A DNA stretch of 64,000 bases, taken from positions 92,972 to 156,971 of the forward strand of contig NW_019091617.1 in the NCBI RefSeq assembly GCF_001949145.1. Direction: 5' to 3'. This DNA comes from Acanthaster planci. Taxonomy: Eukaryota > Echinodermata > Asteroidea > Valvatida > Acanthasteridae. A model generated the notes under the pieces. The model worked only from the letters and a program-made list of their open reading frames with translations. It made no database searches and had not been told where the DNA came from. This document shows positions 23,901 through 32,919 of this stretch, one piece after another. A program made the position numbers and the translations under genes. Position 1 is the stretch's first letter, and every line of letters starts with the position of its first letter.

Positions 23901-24609
23901 ATACTGGACCCCCGAAGCTATGTCTACCCCTAGTTCAGGTGAAAGTATGAGAAAACAAAAAAAAAAAACAAAAACAAAACAAAAAAAACAAAAAAAAAAC
24001 TGATGGAAAGATTATGCCGAGTAAATACAAATATAGAGTTTGGAGAATCAGAGCCCAGGCACTTTCACAATCTGTGTTTGAACCATTGCCTGTGCTTCAC
24101 GAGCATAGCTGTGAGTGTATGATCGGTAGGAGTGGGACCCATGGTGAGGCATACCCTTGATCAGATTAGCAGTGCACTTTGATATCATGCAGTTATTTAA
24201 GACAGCAGAAAACTGAATGTCTACCTTTTGTTTCCTGTGACCTGTCACAGATGTGCCTTCTGGGGCGTATAACAAAACATCCGTTAGGTACTGGGAGGGA
24301 AGCTCCAAACATGAAAGTATGGAATCCTTTTCTTGTTCATATTTTATTCATCATGTTGTCATCATTTGTCCAAAATCTGTTTAAAAACCCTGAGTTTTTT
24401 CAGTTCTTCATACTTTACCATAATTCCCATCTAAAGACCCTGTACTTCTCTTTAATTAACTAACACAACTTGCCACTGATCCATGTATATAGTCGCCAAG
24501 TTTACTGAGACATTCGGTCTGTGTTGCCTTTTCACAGCTCAAAATGAACCGGTAGATCTTCCTGAGAAACGACCAGACATTCAAGGGACAGACATTGCAA
24601 ATATTGAAG
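8880..24609 (+). CDS. adhesion GPCR gene 1 (5' incomplete), spliced model
   Basis: Adhesion-class (B2) G-protein-coupled receptor at the plasma membrane. The exons I support are 8880-8927 (weak), 9857-10153, 10992-about 11167, 11485-11534, 12405-12510, 12858-12958, 13594-13687, 13788-13938, 14405-14474, 16500-16566, 16833-16918, 17318-17444, 17741-17782, 22428-22546, 22947-22975, 23828-23938, 24251-24316 and 24538-24609. Intron phases agree at every junction except after the GAIN exon at 10992, where no strong donor is visible. Protein order: Cys-rich glycosylated Ig-like ectodomain, GAIN, GPS (CSCNHL/T), seven helices, long cytoplasmic tail. Family knowledge predicts self-cleavage at the GPS and activation by the new N-terminal peptide starting TSFAIL. 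The signal peptide and first exons are missing, and no stop codon is assigned. It is a tandem paralogue of gene 2. Confidence 0.75.
9857..10153 (+). CDS. aGPCR 1 ectodomain exon, Cys-rich Ig-like
   Basis: A 297-base exon between TTCTACTCCAG and GTATAC. It encodes about 98 residues with seven cysteines and several N-glycosylation sequons (for example NLT, NDT, NCS, NVS). The WNI and LGCFANSS segments recall the Trp and distal Cys of an Ig-like fold, comparable in position with the Ig exon of gene 2. The exact fold is inferred. Confidence 0.65.
10992..11167 (+). CDS. aGPCR 1 GAIN-domain exon
   Basis: The acceptor is CTTTTCATAG. The exon encodes a GAIN subdomain B segment ending in DEPVLLTFPV, closely matching the gene 2 exon at 46106-46290 (DEPVKLTFPV). 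In gene 2 the exon ends two codons later at a clean GTAGGC donor. In gene 1 the equivalent site reads GATCCAGGAAGT with no GT at the right phase. The only in-phase GT is GTTGAT at 11168, so the exon end is uncertain; the frame runs to a TAA ending at 11185. Confidence 0.7.
11485..11534 (+). CDS. aGPCR 1 pre-GPS exon
   Basis: A 50-base exon (acceptor CTCTTCAG, donor GTAAGT) encoding YDPSKEKPLCCFREEL. It holds the cysteine-containing strand that precedes the GPS in GAIN domains. Gene 2 has an exon of exactly the same length and phase at 46572-46621. Confidence 0.7.
11589..11840. mobile_element. MITE-like element with inverted termini
   Basis: TGCGCCCGCTGAGTG...TGACCTATAGTG at 11589-11620 is matched in inverted orientation by CACTATAGGTCACGTG...AGTGGGCGCA at 11810-11840. 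The arms of about 31 bases differ at only a few positions. The 250-base interior has no coding capacity. It sits in an intron of GPCR gene 1. I could not identify an obvious target-site duplication. Confidence 0.6.
12405..12510 (+). CDS. aGPCR 1 GPS exon
   Basis: A 106-base exon (acceptor TTTCTTTCAAG, donor GTGAGG) encoding YWSTHGC...CSCNHLTSFAILMQTSE. This is a complete GPS motif with the paired Trp/Cys elements and the HL/T cleavage triad. By family knowledge, cleavage between L and T would leave a tethered agonist starting TSFAILM. Confidence 0.88.
12858..12958 (+). CDS. aGPCR 1 TM1 exon
   Basis: A 101-base exon (acceptor TTTCAAACAG, donor GTGAGT). It starts VDVDDRILTILTKIG and continues into a hydrophobic helix ending LLIYALCR. 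Its phase fits the GPS exon before it and the TM2 exon after it. Confidence 0.85.
13101..13240. repeat. 140-bp imperfect foldback
   Basis: The segment folds on itself. ATGCGCCTCCAA pairs with TTGGAGATGCA, TTGGCCA with TGGCCAA, and GTCGACCC with GGGTCGAC, around a centre near 13170. It is non-coding and lies in the TM1-TM2 intron of GPCR gene 1. A foldback transposon or MITE is likely; a structured RNA is possible. Confidence 0.6.
13594..13687 (+). CDS. aGPCR 1 TM2 exon
   Basis: A 94-base exon (acceptor CTCTTTGAAG, donor GTAAGT) encoding LKSLRIIIHANLAFALLVG and onward to DTENK. The HANLA motif is typical of aGPCR TM2. It has the same length and phase as the gene 2 exon at 48535. Confidence 0.85.
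13788..13938 (+). CDS. aGPCR 1 TM3 exon
   Basis: A 151-base exon (acceptor CGATTTCAG, donor GTAAGG) encoding TM3 with the family motif FTWMALEGVFL and the start of TM4 (AWFAVGWG). By direct count it shares 39 of 51 residues with the corresponding gene 2 exon, which has identical length. Confidence 0.9.
14405..14474 (+). CDS. aGPCR 1 TM4 exon
   Basis: A 70-base exon (acceptor CTGTTCGTAG, donor GTAAGA) encoding GVPASVVLMSIASKFEGYN and a few more residues. It completes TM4 and enters extracellular loop 2. Both junction phases fit. Confidence 0.75.
14915..15640. mobile_element. 726-bp non-autonomous DNA transposon
   Basis: The left end GGGCCGTATGAATACAAAG and the right end, read inverted, GGGTCGTATGACTAAAAAT form imperfect terminal inverted repeats. 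Subterminal copies of an AAATGCTTTTACT-type motif recur at both ends. No transposase is encoded. It is inserted in the TM4-TM5 intron of GPCR gene 1. The superfamily is not assigned because no target-site duplication is clear. Confidence 0.6.
16500..16566 (+). CDS. aGPCR 1 TM5 exon
   Basis: A 67-base exon (acceptor ATACAATAG, donor GTAAGT) encoding CWLSFDSGFVWAFLAPVIV plus three isoleucines. It carries the conserved loop 2 cysteine followed by WLS and the TM5 helix. Gene 2 has the same length and phase at 50384-50450. Confidence 0.88.
16833..16918 (+). CDS. aGPCR 1 intracellular loop 3 exon
   Basis: An 86-base exon (acceptor GTCCCAAG, donor GTAAGA) reading VNTTILTRLIYIFLSLQANK then KKSEAQKMK. 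It forms the end of TM5 and the basic third intracellular loop. The gene 2 counterpart has the same length and shares the NKKKSEA motif. Confidence 0.85.
17318..17444 (+). CDS. aGPCR 1 TM6 exon
   Basis: A 127-base exon (acceptor CACTTACAG, donor GTGGGA). It contains AGLRLVLILEPLLGLPWL, the TM6 signature, and ends in FVICNSLQ at the start of TM7. Length and phase are identical to gene 2 (52131-52257). Both paralogues have EPLLGLPW where many aGPCRs have LPLLGLTW. Confidence 0.88.
17741..17782 (+). CDS. aGPCR 1 TM7 exon
   Basis: A 42-base exon (acceptor TTTCCACAG, donor GTAAGA) encoding GMFLFVTQCLFDEE, the cytoplasmic end of TM7. It has the same length as the gene 2 exon GVFVFISQCLFDND. A 4.6-kb intron follows, containing a LINE remnant and repeat A. 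Confidence 0.85.
19450..20130 (-). pseudogene. decayed LINE reverse transcriptase
   Basis: On the minus strand, YRPISILSSISKIIEKLVYS at about 20060-20000 is the conserved fingers segment of non-LTR retrotransposon RTs. Broken pieces follow in shifting frames: a YINNFVKVINHSLIY segment, a DDLVCFT-like catalytic block near 19740, and an NKLSLNIKKTN block near 19640. Many stops and indels mean it is inactive. It resembles Jockey/CR1-type LINEs, but the clade is not assigned. It lies in the TM7-to-tail intron of GPCR gene 1. Confidence 0.7.
20742..21770. repeat. dispersed repeat A, copy 1
   Basis: A roughly 1-kb sequence that recurs at 61858-63088 in the same orientation. Shared landmarks include ATAAATGAACAATTTATGG, an ACTCGGCAG...CTTCCAGA block, GACGCGCGCGTGCATTTGG, AAAACGTACAAGCAAGATT and GAAGAGGATACCGGTCTGCAG. 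Copies differ by substitutions and indels, including about 80 bases near 21410-21480 that are absent from copy 2. No coding function is recognised. It lies inside a GPCR gene 1 intron. Confidence 0.8.
22428..22546 (+). CDS. aGPCR 1 first cytoplasmic tail exon
   Basis: This reading starts after CGGAGAG at 22427 and ends at donor GTATAT. It encodes VLQTRRFRKRVRRSYDETHG and a His-rich remainder, a basic juxtamembrane tail comparable to VRQSFRSKR in gene 2. Its phases chain correctly through the next four tail exons. A stronger-looking acceptor (TTCTTTGGCAG, ending 22417) lies 10 bases upstream and would give a 19-residue tail ending at a TGA (22475-22477). Confidence 0.6.
22947..22975 (+). CDS. 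aGPCR 1 tail micro-exon
   Basis: A 29-base segment between CTTATTCAG and GTAAGC. In phase it reads HTRGSRSAY and joins the exons at 22428 and 23828 without a stop. Its small size makes it less certain. Confidence 0.4.
23828..23938 (+). CDS. aGPCR 1 acidic tail exon
   Basis: A 111-base exon (acceptor CTTCGTCAG, donor GTGAAA) with a compact non-repetitive peptide containing DFEMFEYVTSDYSIVKSND and YWTPEAMSTPSS. It has several Ser/Thr/Tyr residues that could be phosphorylated. Phases fit both neighbours. Confidence 0.65.
23950..24000. repeat. A-rich simple repeat
   Basis: Low-complexity AAAAC-type repeat directly after the donor of the 23828 exon. Confidence 0.85.
24251..24316 (+). CDS. aGPCR 1 tail exon
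   Basis: A 66-base exon (acceptor GACCTGTCACAG, donor GTATGG) encoding VPSGAYNKTSVRYWEGSSKH. Its phases fit the preceding exon and the one at 24538. Confidence 0.55.
24538..24609 (+). CDS. aGPCR 1 last visible tail exon
   Basis: A 72-base exon (acceptor CCTTTTCACAG, donor GTAAAC) encoding QNEPVDLPEKRPDIQGTDIA and NIE. No in-frame stop occurs before the donor. The terminal exon is therefore expected downstream, beyond the minisatellite that begins about 60 bases later, but I did not find it. Confidence 0.55.
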
Positions 24610-24670
24610 GTAAACGACTGGGAGAGAGGGTGGTTCATATCTGTTTTTCATCTTCGTCTCTGGCTTCTCC

Positions 24671-25730
24671 CATTTATGATACTCATATTGGCTGGCCCAT
24701 GTAGTTCCCATGTACGAGTGCGCATGTTTTTCCCATAAGACAACCATGTGGGTAAGACAAGGTAATCCCCATGCAACTGTGCCCAGGTTTGTCCCACCAT
24801 ATGGGCAGTCCACGTTGTTCCCATGTAGGAGTGCCCATGTTTTTCCCTATGATACCCATGTGGATCGGCCCAGGTAGTTCCCATGTGGGCGTGCCCGTGT
24901 TTTTCCCATATGATAACCATATGGATAGACCCAGGTAATTCCCATGCAAGAGTGCCCAGGTTTGTCCCATCTGATACACATATGGGCCAGCCCAAGTAGT
25001 TCCCATGTGGGTGCGCCCAGGATTGGTCCATGTATACCCATGTGGATCAGCCTGGGATGTCCCCAGTTGGGTGTGCCTAGGTTTGTTTCATACGATACCC
25101 ATATGGCCCGCCCACGAATTTCCCATATGGGCATGCTTGCATGTTCTCTTTTACTACAAAGGTCGATCAGCCCATGTAGTTCCCATGTGAGTATGCCCAG
25201 GTATGTTCCATATCATTCCCAGACGGGCTAGCCCAAGTGGCTCCCGTGTGGGTGTGCCCGTGTTTCCCCATATGTTACCCCTGTTGATCGGCCCAGGTAG
25301 CTCCCATGTGAGTGTGGCGAGGTTAATTCCATACGATTCCCACATGGGACAGCCCACGTAGTTCCCATAGGGGTTTTCCAATATTTTGTCCCATATACTA
25401 CCCATGTGCATCGGTCCAGGTATTTTCCATGTGGATGTGCCCATGTTGGTCCCATATAATACCCATGCGGATCGCCCGGGTATATTCCATTTGGATGTGC
25501 CCACGTTTCCCCTGTATGATATCGACATGAGCTGGCCCACGTAGTTCTTATGTGGGTGTGCCCATGTTTTTTCCTGTACGACACCTATATGGGTCGACCC
25601 ATGTGGAATTTCGTATGGGGTTTCCCGCGATTGACCCATATGAGACCCAAATGGGTCATCCCATGTAGATCCTGATATGGGAAATCCCATATCTGACCTA
25701 CGTGGGATAAGCATGGGCTATCCCCCTTTC
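24671..25730. repeat. 61-bp minisatellite array, about 17 units
   Basis: Degenerate tandem repeat built around GTTCCCATGTGGG, GCCCATGTTTTTCCCATATG and ACCCATATGGGT-like palindromes. A well-preserved unit measures 61 bases. Because 61 is one more than a multiple of three, successive units rotate through all frames, and the minus strand stays largely open with MGTTWA, HGNYLG and WELPGP peptides recurring. I treat these as by-products of the repeat, not as genes. Confidence 0.9.
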
Positions 25731-25737
25731 CCGTTTA

Positions 25738-26548
25738 CTGCTGTTTACTGCTTTTAATGTTTTTACTGCTTTTTAGTTTGTTTTGCTTGTTTTTTTCAGA
25801 ACCCTTTTTAGAATATTAATCGCATTCAGTTGTAACTTAGCCACAACCTGTCCCGTTAGGTATGGCCTTAAAGTATAAAAGCCCTTATGTGACCATCAAA
25901 GAAGTGGACGGTCATTTTGTGTGTTGATGATTGTTTTCAAATTGCGGCCTTTTTATTCCAAAGTGTTACAATATGAGAGTTCTAGCTTCAGGACCTGTTG
26001 AGGATACCTTGGACAGGCATATCATTATGATTGAAATGTTAGAATTCATTTCATTTTGTCGCCAAAATGAAAAAGTAAGAACATTATTGGCCCTGCAAGT
26101 GCGAGTTAACACCCTCTGATAACACCTCGCCCCGCCCCCTAAGCCAAACCCAGTTGCCTTAGATGCATGATCCCTCATATTAGTATCACGCCAAGACTAA
26201 GCACCGTTCCACTGCCGTGCCGAGCTTAATTCAAATGAGTGAGGCTATAGCAGGGCAATAGCTTGGTAATTGTGCCAAACGTCAAACTTAACGGAGCGTC
26301 CAGCCACTTTCATTTTAAACGACGACAGTGCAGCGTAATAATGACAGTGTGGCCTACACCGTCAAGCTAAAGGGCTTGTAGTGCCCAATTCAATTTGCCT
26401 AAGCGAATAACTCTAAACGACGCAAAAAAAAATGGAATCATTTGAGTTTGGCACGGCAGTAACATTATGTATACCCTTGGCCTTAGAAATGTACTATTTT
26501 ATGCATTGAAGCCCCACGAACGGCCACGGTATAACACTGTGTAGGAAG
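25738..26548. repeat. dispersed repeat B, copy 1
   Basis: About 0.8 kb repeated at 63222-64000 in the same orientation. Shared landmarks are TCAAATTGCGGCCTTTTTAT, a short conserved frame reading SGPVEDTL then RHI and ISFCRQNEKVRTLLALQ, the CCCAGTTGCCTTAGATG block and ACCCTTGGCCTTAGAAA near the end. The family is not recognised. Confidence 0.8.
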
Positions 26549-26549
26549 G

Positions 26550-28565
26550 AGGTAATTTGTAACTACCAGGTAATTTCCAAGCACAAATGAACCTGTACGG
26601 CTGTTTTATGGCTGCCAATACATCCTTCAGGTACCCTTTCTAACTACATTTTATTATGCTGCTCTGGAAGAACAGCAATAACCCAGTCAGCACATGTCTG
26701 TAAGCAATGAGATCCAGTCTCTGAAAGCAACCATATGCGCCCCTAGGGGATACTGATCTTTCAACAGTCCGTACTCTGCAGTGGTTGGTAGTAGCATAGA
26801 GCTACAAACCTATAGTAGTAGGTTAATGGGACTTGGCAGTTTTTGAAACACACTGGTAGCCCGAGGGTTACAAGAAATTTAAGCTGAACCTCGGAGGAAA
26901 AATGTCCTTCCTCCATGGCTAAACTCAGCGAAAAATAAAAAGTTATTCAACAGATTACGATAATTCGGCAGTTTCAAATGTAAATCTACTAGAAATCAAA
27001 TCATGCTGGTTTGTGCTATCACAAGCTCATTACAAAACACGACCTTGTGCATTTGTAACTTAGCAGTAAACATACAGCTGCGTGGAAGCTGACAGGTAAT
27101 CATCATGTTATTAAACGTTGCTTTTCAGAGCCATGGCAACAACGACCTATCGGGGATTGTTTTGTCGTCTCCAAGGGCAACAGCCAACATATAGAGCGCG
27201 GCAAAGGCGAAGCAGGAAAGCAACAACGACCCGCGAAAATATGGAGATACTAGTGCGGATTATTGGTGTTTGTCACAGACAGATCGTCTGCACTACAACG
27301 TATATTTGAGCTTAAAAATCTAGCTAGGCCAGAGTGTTAAAGTTGATTTACAAGTTTAGCCCTACTCTACAAAACACGATAGCACTAGGGGAACAAATGA
27401 TTGGGTGTCGCATAAACTTGTCCTTGCAGGCTTACGTAAGCTAGACCTACTGTCTGTTTCCCTCGTTTTACACCACCTCTCCTTCAGATTTTTGTGGGGT
27501 AATTTGTGGGATATTTTCATGATTTGTAGTAAATTGTTGGCACCAGTTTGGACTAACTATTCACTCAAACAGGAAAATTCCTGTAGACTACGAACACGTC
27601 CAATTCGTCAACGGTAGTATAAAACTGAAATTACGACTAATTGCTCAATCAACTTGAATGAAGATTGAAGTTCTAGCTTTGCATAAAAAAGTAGTTTGTT
27701 TATGCACCGAATAATTGTTGCTATAATGAAACCGGTCAAATAACCTATGCGTTACTTTTATTTCCTTTTGGATTTGTGTTTATACATGTTCCTGTTATAA
27801 ACCCGAATACTTTATAAAAGTACACGTATTTTGAAGACTTTTAGCACCAGTGATGATTAAAGATGTCTCAGTATAAAGTATATCAATATACCCAGAAATA
27901 TTATACATCCACTCTTTTTAACGAATTCCCGTTTCTGACCGAATTCCAGTAGCCTGAGTTGATACCATGAAATCTACAAATAGTCTCTATTTCAAACTGG
28001 GCATTGAGATAATAAACCAATAATAACATTGGGAATATTATTTTATTATAGTGATAGAAACACACTTAATTTCAATCTTAATTAATAATCTTGCAGTAGC
28101 TAAATAAGTGATTGAATTTGTGCATAGTCAGTGATGCTGTTTCTTTGTTTAAAACCATTAAAGTTTCCATAACATCAAAAATTGATTCCATGCAAAAGTG
28201 GAGTAAATAAGCAGTTTCTGCTCATTGGGTGTAAAGTTTTCAATGCCTGCACCGCAATATAATTTTACCAATACAGCATGATACTATAGGCTGGCATGAC
28301 ATTTATTTTCTCGGTAATTGAAGCTATCATTTATTACCCATGCGTGACAGGCAATTATAGGCAAAGCTTTCCGTGGACAAGCATTTTGGTATCATTTTGA
28401 GAGTTAAATCGTCTGCCTTACGAAAGACCTCCTATCTATCAGAAATGGTCAACAACACGCTTTCTATAATATAGCCATTTGGTTGTATTAAATTACGGCT
28501 GTAAATTACTTTAGATTATTGGGTGCAGTTTTGCATATGATTCCTCTCATTGCTACATTGCTGCT
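26550..28565. other. intergenic, nothing recognised
   Basis: Sequence between GPCR gene 1 and gene 2 with short random frames only. The missing terminal exon of gene 1 could lie here. Confidence 0.35.
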
Positions 28566-28569
28566 TTAG

Positions 28570-28672
28570 AACAACAACAACGACAACAACGACAACAACG
28601 ACAACACGACAACGACAGCAACGACAACAACAACAAACAACAACAGCAGCAACAACAATAACAACACAGCGG
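28570..28672. repeat. (CAA)n-type simple repeat
   Basis: About 100 bases of ACAACAACG and CAACAACAG units. Confidence 0.9.
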
Positions 28673-28689
28673 CTATTACACAACTAGAT

Positions 28690-30005
28690 TCCCAGTTTCT
28701 GAGATGACACTTGCATCATTCGTGTCTCTGCCAAATTGCTACACTTAAAAAAATTAATTCAATTCTTGTAGCAGATGTTCTACTATTATTTGAAGTTAGA
28801 AATTATCCAATAATTTGTACCTGATTCTGGGGCAGGCTTAAACACACTTTTGTGTCTGTAATATCTGGCATTACCTTTCATTTAGGAAATCATAACTCTT
28901 TACCACTCCTGAACTATCAACAGTGCGTGACTCTGACGTATAAACTGTAACTGTGCAAAGTAAAAACGGTTTTGTCAGAATTTGTGTTTCTCAAGTAACA
29001 ATGTCATCAGAAGATCCATGAATAACCAATTCACGCTTGACCTTCCACTTACTTAGCAAGATATTGGACGAAGGGGTACCCCTGTATATGTCCAATCCCA
29101 AACACACCCTAGAATATTGTTACCTAACACACCCCCACGCAGATGTCTGTAAAGAATTCCTGAGATCTGATCAAACATTGACCAACACAAAGGTTTGTGT
29201 GGTGTGTGTGAGTTTGTTTCTGTATTCAATTGGGGACCTTGAACAATAGCAGACGATTGACAGAGGGTCCCCGATTGACAACTGTGGACAAAACATATGG
29301 GTGGTCTTCTAAAAAAGTTGCAGGCAAATACACACTTATGTAAATGTGTGTATGGGGTGCTCTCCATCCCATATCTTGCTTCATTTAAATACACGTAATG
29401 TATTGTTTTCTAAGCCTCCTTATTCATGCATATTTATTTCGCTAAATGTACTTGCGTTAGAAAGAGAATAGCTAACGTCGGGAAGGTCACCTTCCGATGG
29501 TCGATGAATAAAAATTTAGTTGAGCTGGCTCTAATTTGTTTCAGCAAAGATTACATAAGACTAAAGAATTCGTACACGCAGGCCATTCCATTGAGTTGAT
29601 TTTTTTACTAAACTGTAAAATTGTTAACATTTGTTTTGATCTTCTACATGCATTATTATTTTATTTACCTGGTGACCATCATGAAATAATATCTTTAACT
29701 TTTCATATGCAAACAAGAACACCAAATTGCAATAGTCGCCATGAACCTTACATTACCAGAAGTGAGAGTTCAGTCTTTTGCGAGATATTTCTCTTTCAAG
29801 TAAGGCCGGTTCTGAGTTTTATAAATAAATAAATATACTCTTTAACATTTCCAAAAAACCAGTTCGGAGGTACTTTTTGAAGACGTAAATGAACTAAAAA
29901 TATTTGCAAATTAGATTTTTTTAAATTTTATTATCAGCAATTTTGGCAGCACACCACCAGGATCAAGTTTCACGCTCTATTACTTACTACAAACTCATTT
30001 ATCAC
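28690..30005. other. intergenic, nothing recognised
   Basis: AT-rich sequence with no supportable exon. Frames at 29037-29394 and 29536-29832 show no family features. Confidence 0.35.
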
Positions 30006-30010
30006 AACAA

Positions 30011-30243
30011 TACCGTGCGGAAGCGTACTTAGGACATAAATGAATAAAGAATTGCCGGGCGGATTAGTATTTCGACTGGGCGATCTCTAACTCCGCCTGG
30101 GCTAAATAACTAATCCGCTAGGGCAAAGTACTAATCCACCTAGGCGAAAAACCAATCAGCCTGGGCGAAGTACGTATCTGCCCGGGCGAATAGCAGGCCA
30201 ATATTTTTCCAGTGTTATCCTAAGTAAGCTTCCGTAGTACGGG
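30011..30243. mobile_element. MITE-like element with internal 21-bp repeats
   Basis: Inverted arms CCGTGCGGAAGCGTACTTAGG (from 30013) and CCTAAGTAAGCTTCCG...TACGG (to 30242) flank a tandem array at about 30053-30197. The array units of 21-22 bases follow a CCGCCTGGGCGAAGTACTAAT consensus in about six degenerate copies. No coding potential. A short inverted-repeat transposon with an internal array is the simplest reading. Confidence 0.65.
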
Positions 30244-30322
30244 TGGCTTTTTGCTTCTCATTGAGGAAACAGAGATAGAATGGCGAAGCTAGATCTCTCA
30301 CTCACACTTATTGCTGTTTCCG

Positions 30323-31086
30323 NNNNNNNNNNNNNNNNNNNNNNNNNNNNNNNNNNNNNNNNNNNNNNNNNNNNNNNNNNNNNNNNNNNNNNNNNNNNNN
30401 NNNNNNNNNNNNNNNNNNNNNNNNNNNNNNNNNNNNNNNNNNNNNNNNNNNNNNNNNNNNNNNNNNNNNNNNNNNNNNNNNNNNNNNNNNNNNNNNNNNN
30501 NNNNNNNNNNNNNNNNNNNNNNNNNNNNNNNNNNNNNNNNNNNNNNNNNNNNNNNNNNNNNNNNNNNNNNNNNNNNNNNNNNNNNNNNNNNNNNNNNNNN
30601 NNNNNNNNNNNNNNNNNNNNNNNNNNNNNNNNNNNNNNNNNNNNNNNNNNNNNNNNNNNNNNNNNNNNNNNNNNNNNNNNNNNNNNNNNNNNNNNNNNNN
30701 NNNNNNNNNNNNNNNNNNNNNNNNNNNNNNNNNNNNNNNNNNNNNNNNNNNNNNNNNNNNNNNNNNNNNNNNNNNNNNNNNNNNNNNNNNNNNNNNNNNN
30801 NNNNNNNNNNNNNNNNNNNNNNNNNNNNNNNNNNNNNNNNNNNNNNNNNNNNNNNNNNNNNNNNNNNNNNNNNNNNNNNNNNNNNNNNNNNNNNNNNNNN
30901 NNNNNNNNNNNNNNNNNNNNNNNNNNNNNNNNNNNNNNNNNNNNNNNNNNNNNNNNNNNNNNNNNNNNNNNNNNNNNNNNNNNNNNNNNNNNNNNNNNNN
31001 NNNNNNNNNNNNNNNNNNNNNNNNNNNNNNNNNNNNNNNNNNNNNNNNNNNNNNNNNNNNNNNNNNNNNNNNNNNNNNNNNNNNNN
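30323..31086. other. assembly gap (Ns)
   Basis: A run of 764 unknown bases. Open frames reported across it would be artefacts. Confidence 1.
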
Positions 31087-31135
31087 AATAGCTGAATTAC
31101 CAATATATCATACAAATAATACAACAAAATTTAAT

Positions 31136-32250
31136 TCAAGAAGTTAAAATGTTTGTTTCCAAAAGCGATTTAAAATGTGACAACAGTGACGCCGAGCGAA
31201 TTTTTGCACTCACGGTATTCCATATTCTAGTACATTCAATAATTGGGTTGTGTTTGTAGCACTCAAATTTGGAAAGGTTCATCGTTAAATTATTGGCTCC
31301 TCTTGCTAGTGGTGTGGTCATGCATCCCCGAGGCTTTAGTTACATTACTAGTTAGGTATGGCGGTGGAAATTATGAGTACATTTAAACATAAAAAATGCC
31401 TTTAATTAAAAAGAAAATGTTTATGTAATGGCAACCACTCTAGTTCTTTAAACCCTCGGAGTAAAATAATCTTTTTTTGAAAAACGGGTATAACCCACAT
31501 GGCTGGATTATATATCCACTCAGAAAGTAAACGCCCGCCTTTGGAGAGGCCTAAAACACCTTTAATTCCATTATATGGATTATTCAAGTTCCAGGAAACA
31601 CGTACATGACATTTGATGTTATATTTTGGATTTTGTGGGGGGGGGGCTGGTACTAGGCCTACATGTACATTGCAGCCACTTGACCACACTTATAAGCCGA
31701 TCCCCACTTTGCCACATAAGCCCCCTCCCCCCAGTCAAGCTCCAGACATGATTTACCACCCATAGAATAGCCCTTCAACAAAGACGCCAGAGGCAATAAG
31801 GGCTGGGATTGTAACTGTCAGGGCGGCACAAGAACAGACACAGAGAGCTCGTTTACATGGTTGGGTCATGGTTCGCATAGGAATGCATGGGCTAGAGTGG
31901 AGTACCTGTCCGTCAAGGCTCCAAACTCACAAGCTGTTTATAGCAACGTTAAAGGACTCTGCAGTCTTGAAGCATATATATAAAGTGAGGATTTAAAAAA
32001 AATCAGCTTAATCGAACGACAAATCAAAATGTTATTGAAAAAACTAACTTTGAATATTGGGATTTTTTTTTACATCCCAATGGCTTTTCTGAGGGTTTAA
32101 AAGCTCGCTTGATGGAGTGTAATACCCTTGAAAAGATTAAACGTGCTGCATACCTTTGTAACATGATAAGTTTATCGTTGTGCATTTGATATCTATCCGA
32201 CCATATTTGACACGTTTTGTGTTTGTGATTCTCTGGCAACTTCTCGGTCA
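31136..32250 (-). pseudogene. decayed LINE 3' end in two pieces
   Basis: On the minus strand, 32240-32030 carries LIMLQRYAARLIF then PSEKPLG and QYSKLVF, matching the region downstream of the RT core in CR1/Jockey-like LINEs. At 31321-31136 the frame RIWNTVSAKIRSASLLSHFK matches the typical C-terminal IWNSLP-IR-S-FK block. About 700 bases of unrelated sequence lie between, so the element was interrupted or rearranged. The 3' end lies close to the assembly gap. Confidence 0.65.
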
Positions 32251-32784
32251 CTTTCTTTGCGCAGTTAGTAAAATATTCGTTAAAGACATTTGCAATATCG
32301 TCAGGCTTATCATATTTTTGACCTTCGTGATGGATCGAATTCGGTAAAGTGTTTTTTTTTTCTTCGAGAGTACCTCATTAATGCAATTCCATATCTGCTT
32401 TTTGCCATGTCACAAAGAATACCTCGAGTAATAAACAGGTTTTTGTTTAAGCATTAAACGAGTGGCTTGGTTTGTTAGTGAGCAGTGTGCTCTCCATAAT
32501 CTTAATGCTCACACGGAATTTAACCCTCACATTGCTCACTCATTTTTGTGTTAAATGCAGATATTAAGTTTTGACTCTGAAATCCAGACTTATTTGTGTT
32601 TCTGTGCACGCCTGTCTGACGACATCAGCTCTTCAGAATCAAACTTCATTGGAAACTTGCCAAATGTTTCAATCCTGTTGGTAATTTGTCATTAATGAAA
32701 ACCATCCACGTGACGGGCTTTGAACGAATAGAAACGGGTAATTGCCTATTACGTTCTGCTGATGATTGTAGCCCTGAAAAGCAA

Positions 32785-32790
32785 TATAAG
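32785..32790 (+). promoter_or_regulatory. possible TATA element of aGPCR gene 2
   Basis: TATAAG about 130 bases upstream of the gene 2 start codon. No other promoter evidence; tentative. Confidence 0.2.
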
Positions 32791-32919
32791 GGTGAGTCAT
32801 TTTAGAAGAACAGTATATGTGCGTAAGAGATAGCGGATGCCGTTCCATACTGGTACCGTGAATTGGCAGCTCGGAGGCCAAGCTGGTCTAAGGAGAAGAC
32901 TGTCGCTTGGTGTTTCACC

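Noticed and set aside
24532-25714. Minus-strand open frames up to 186 codons with W/G/P-rich peptides
   Set aside because: Entirely inside the 61-bp minisatellite and present in all three frames; no start context, splice signals or known domain.
30258-31147. Open frames of more than 270 codons across this region
   Set aside because: They run through the N gap and consist almost entirely of unknown residues.
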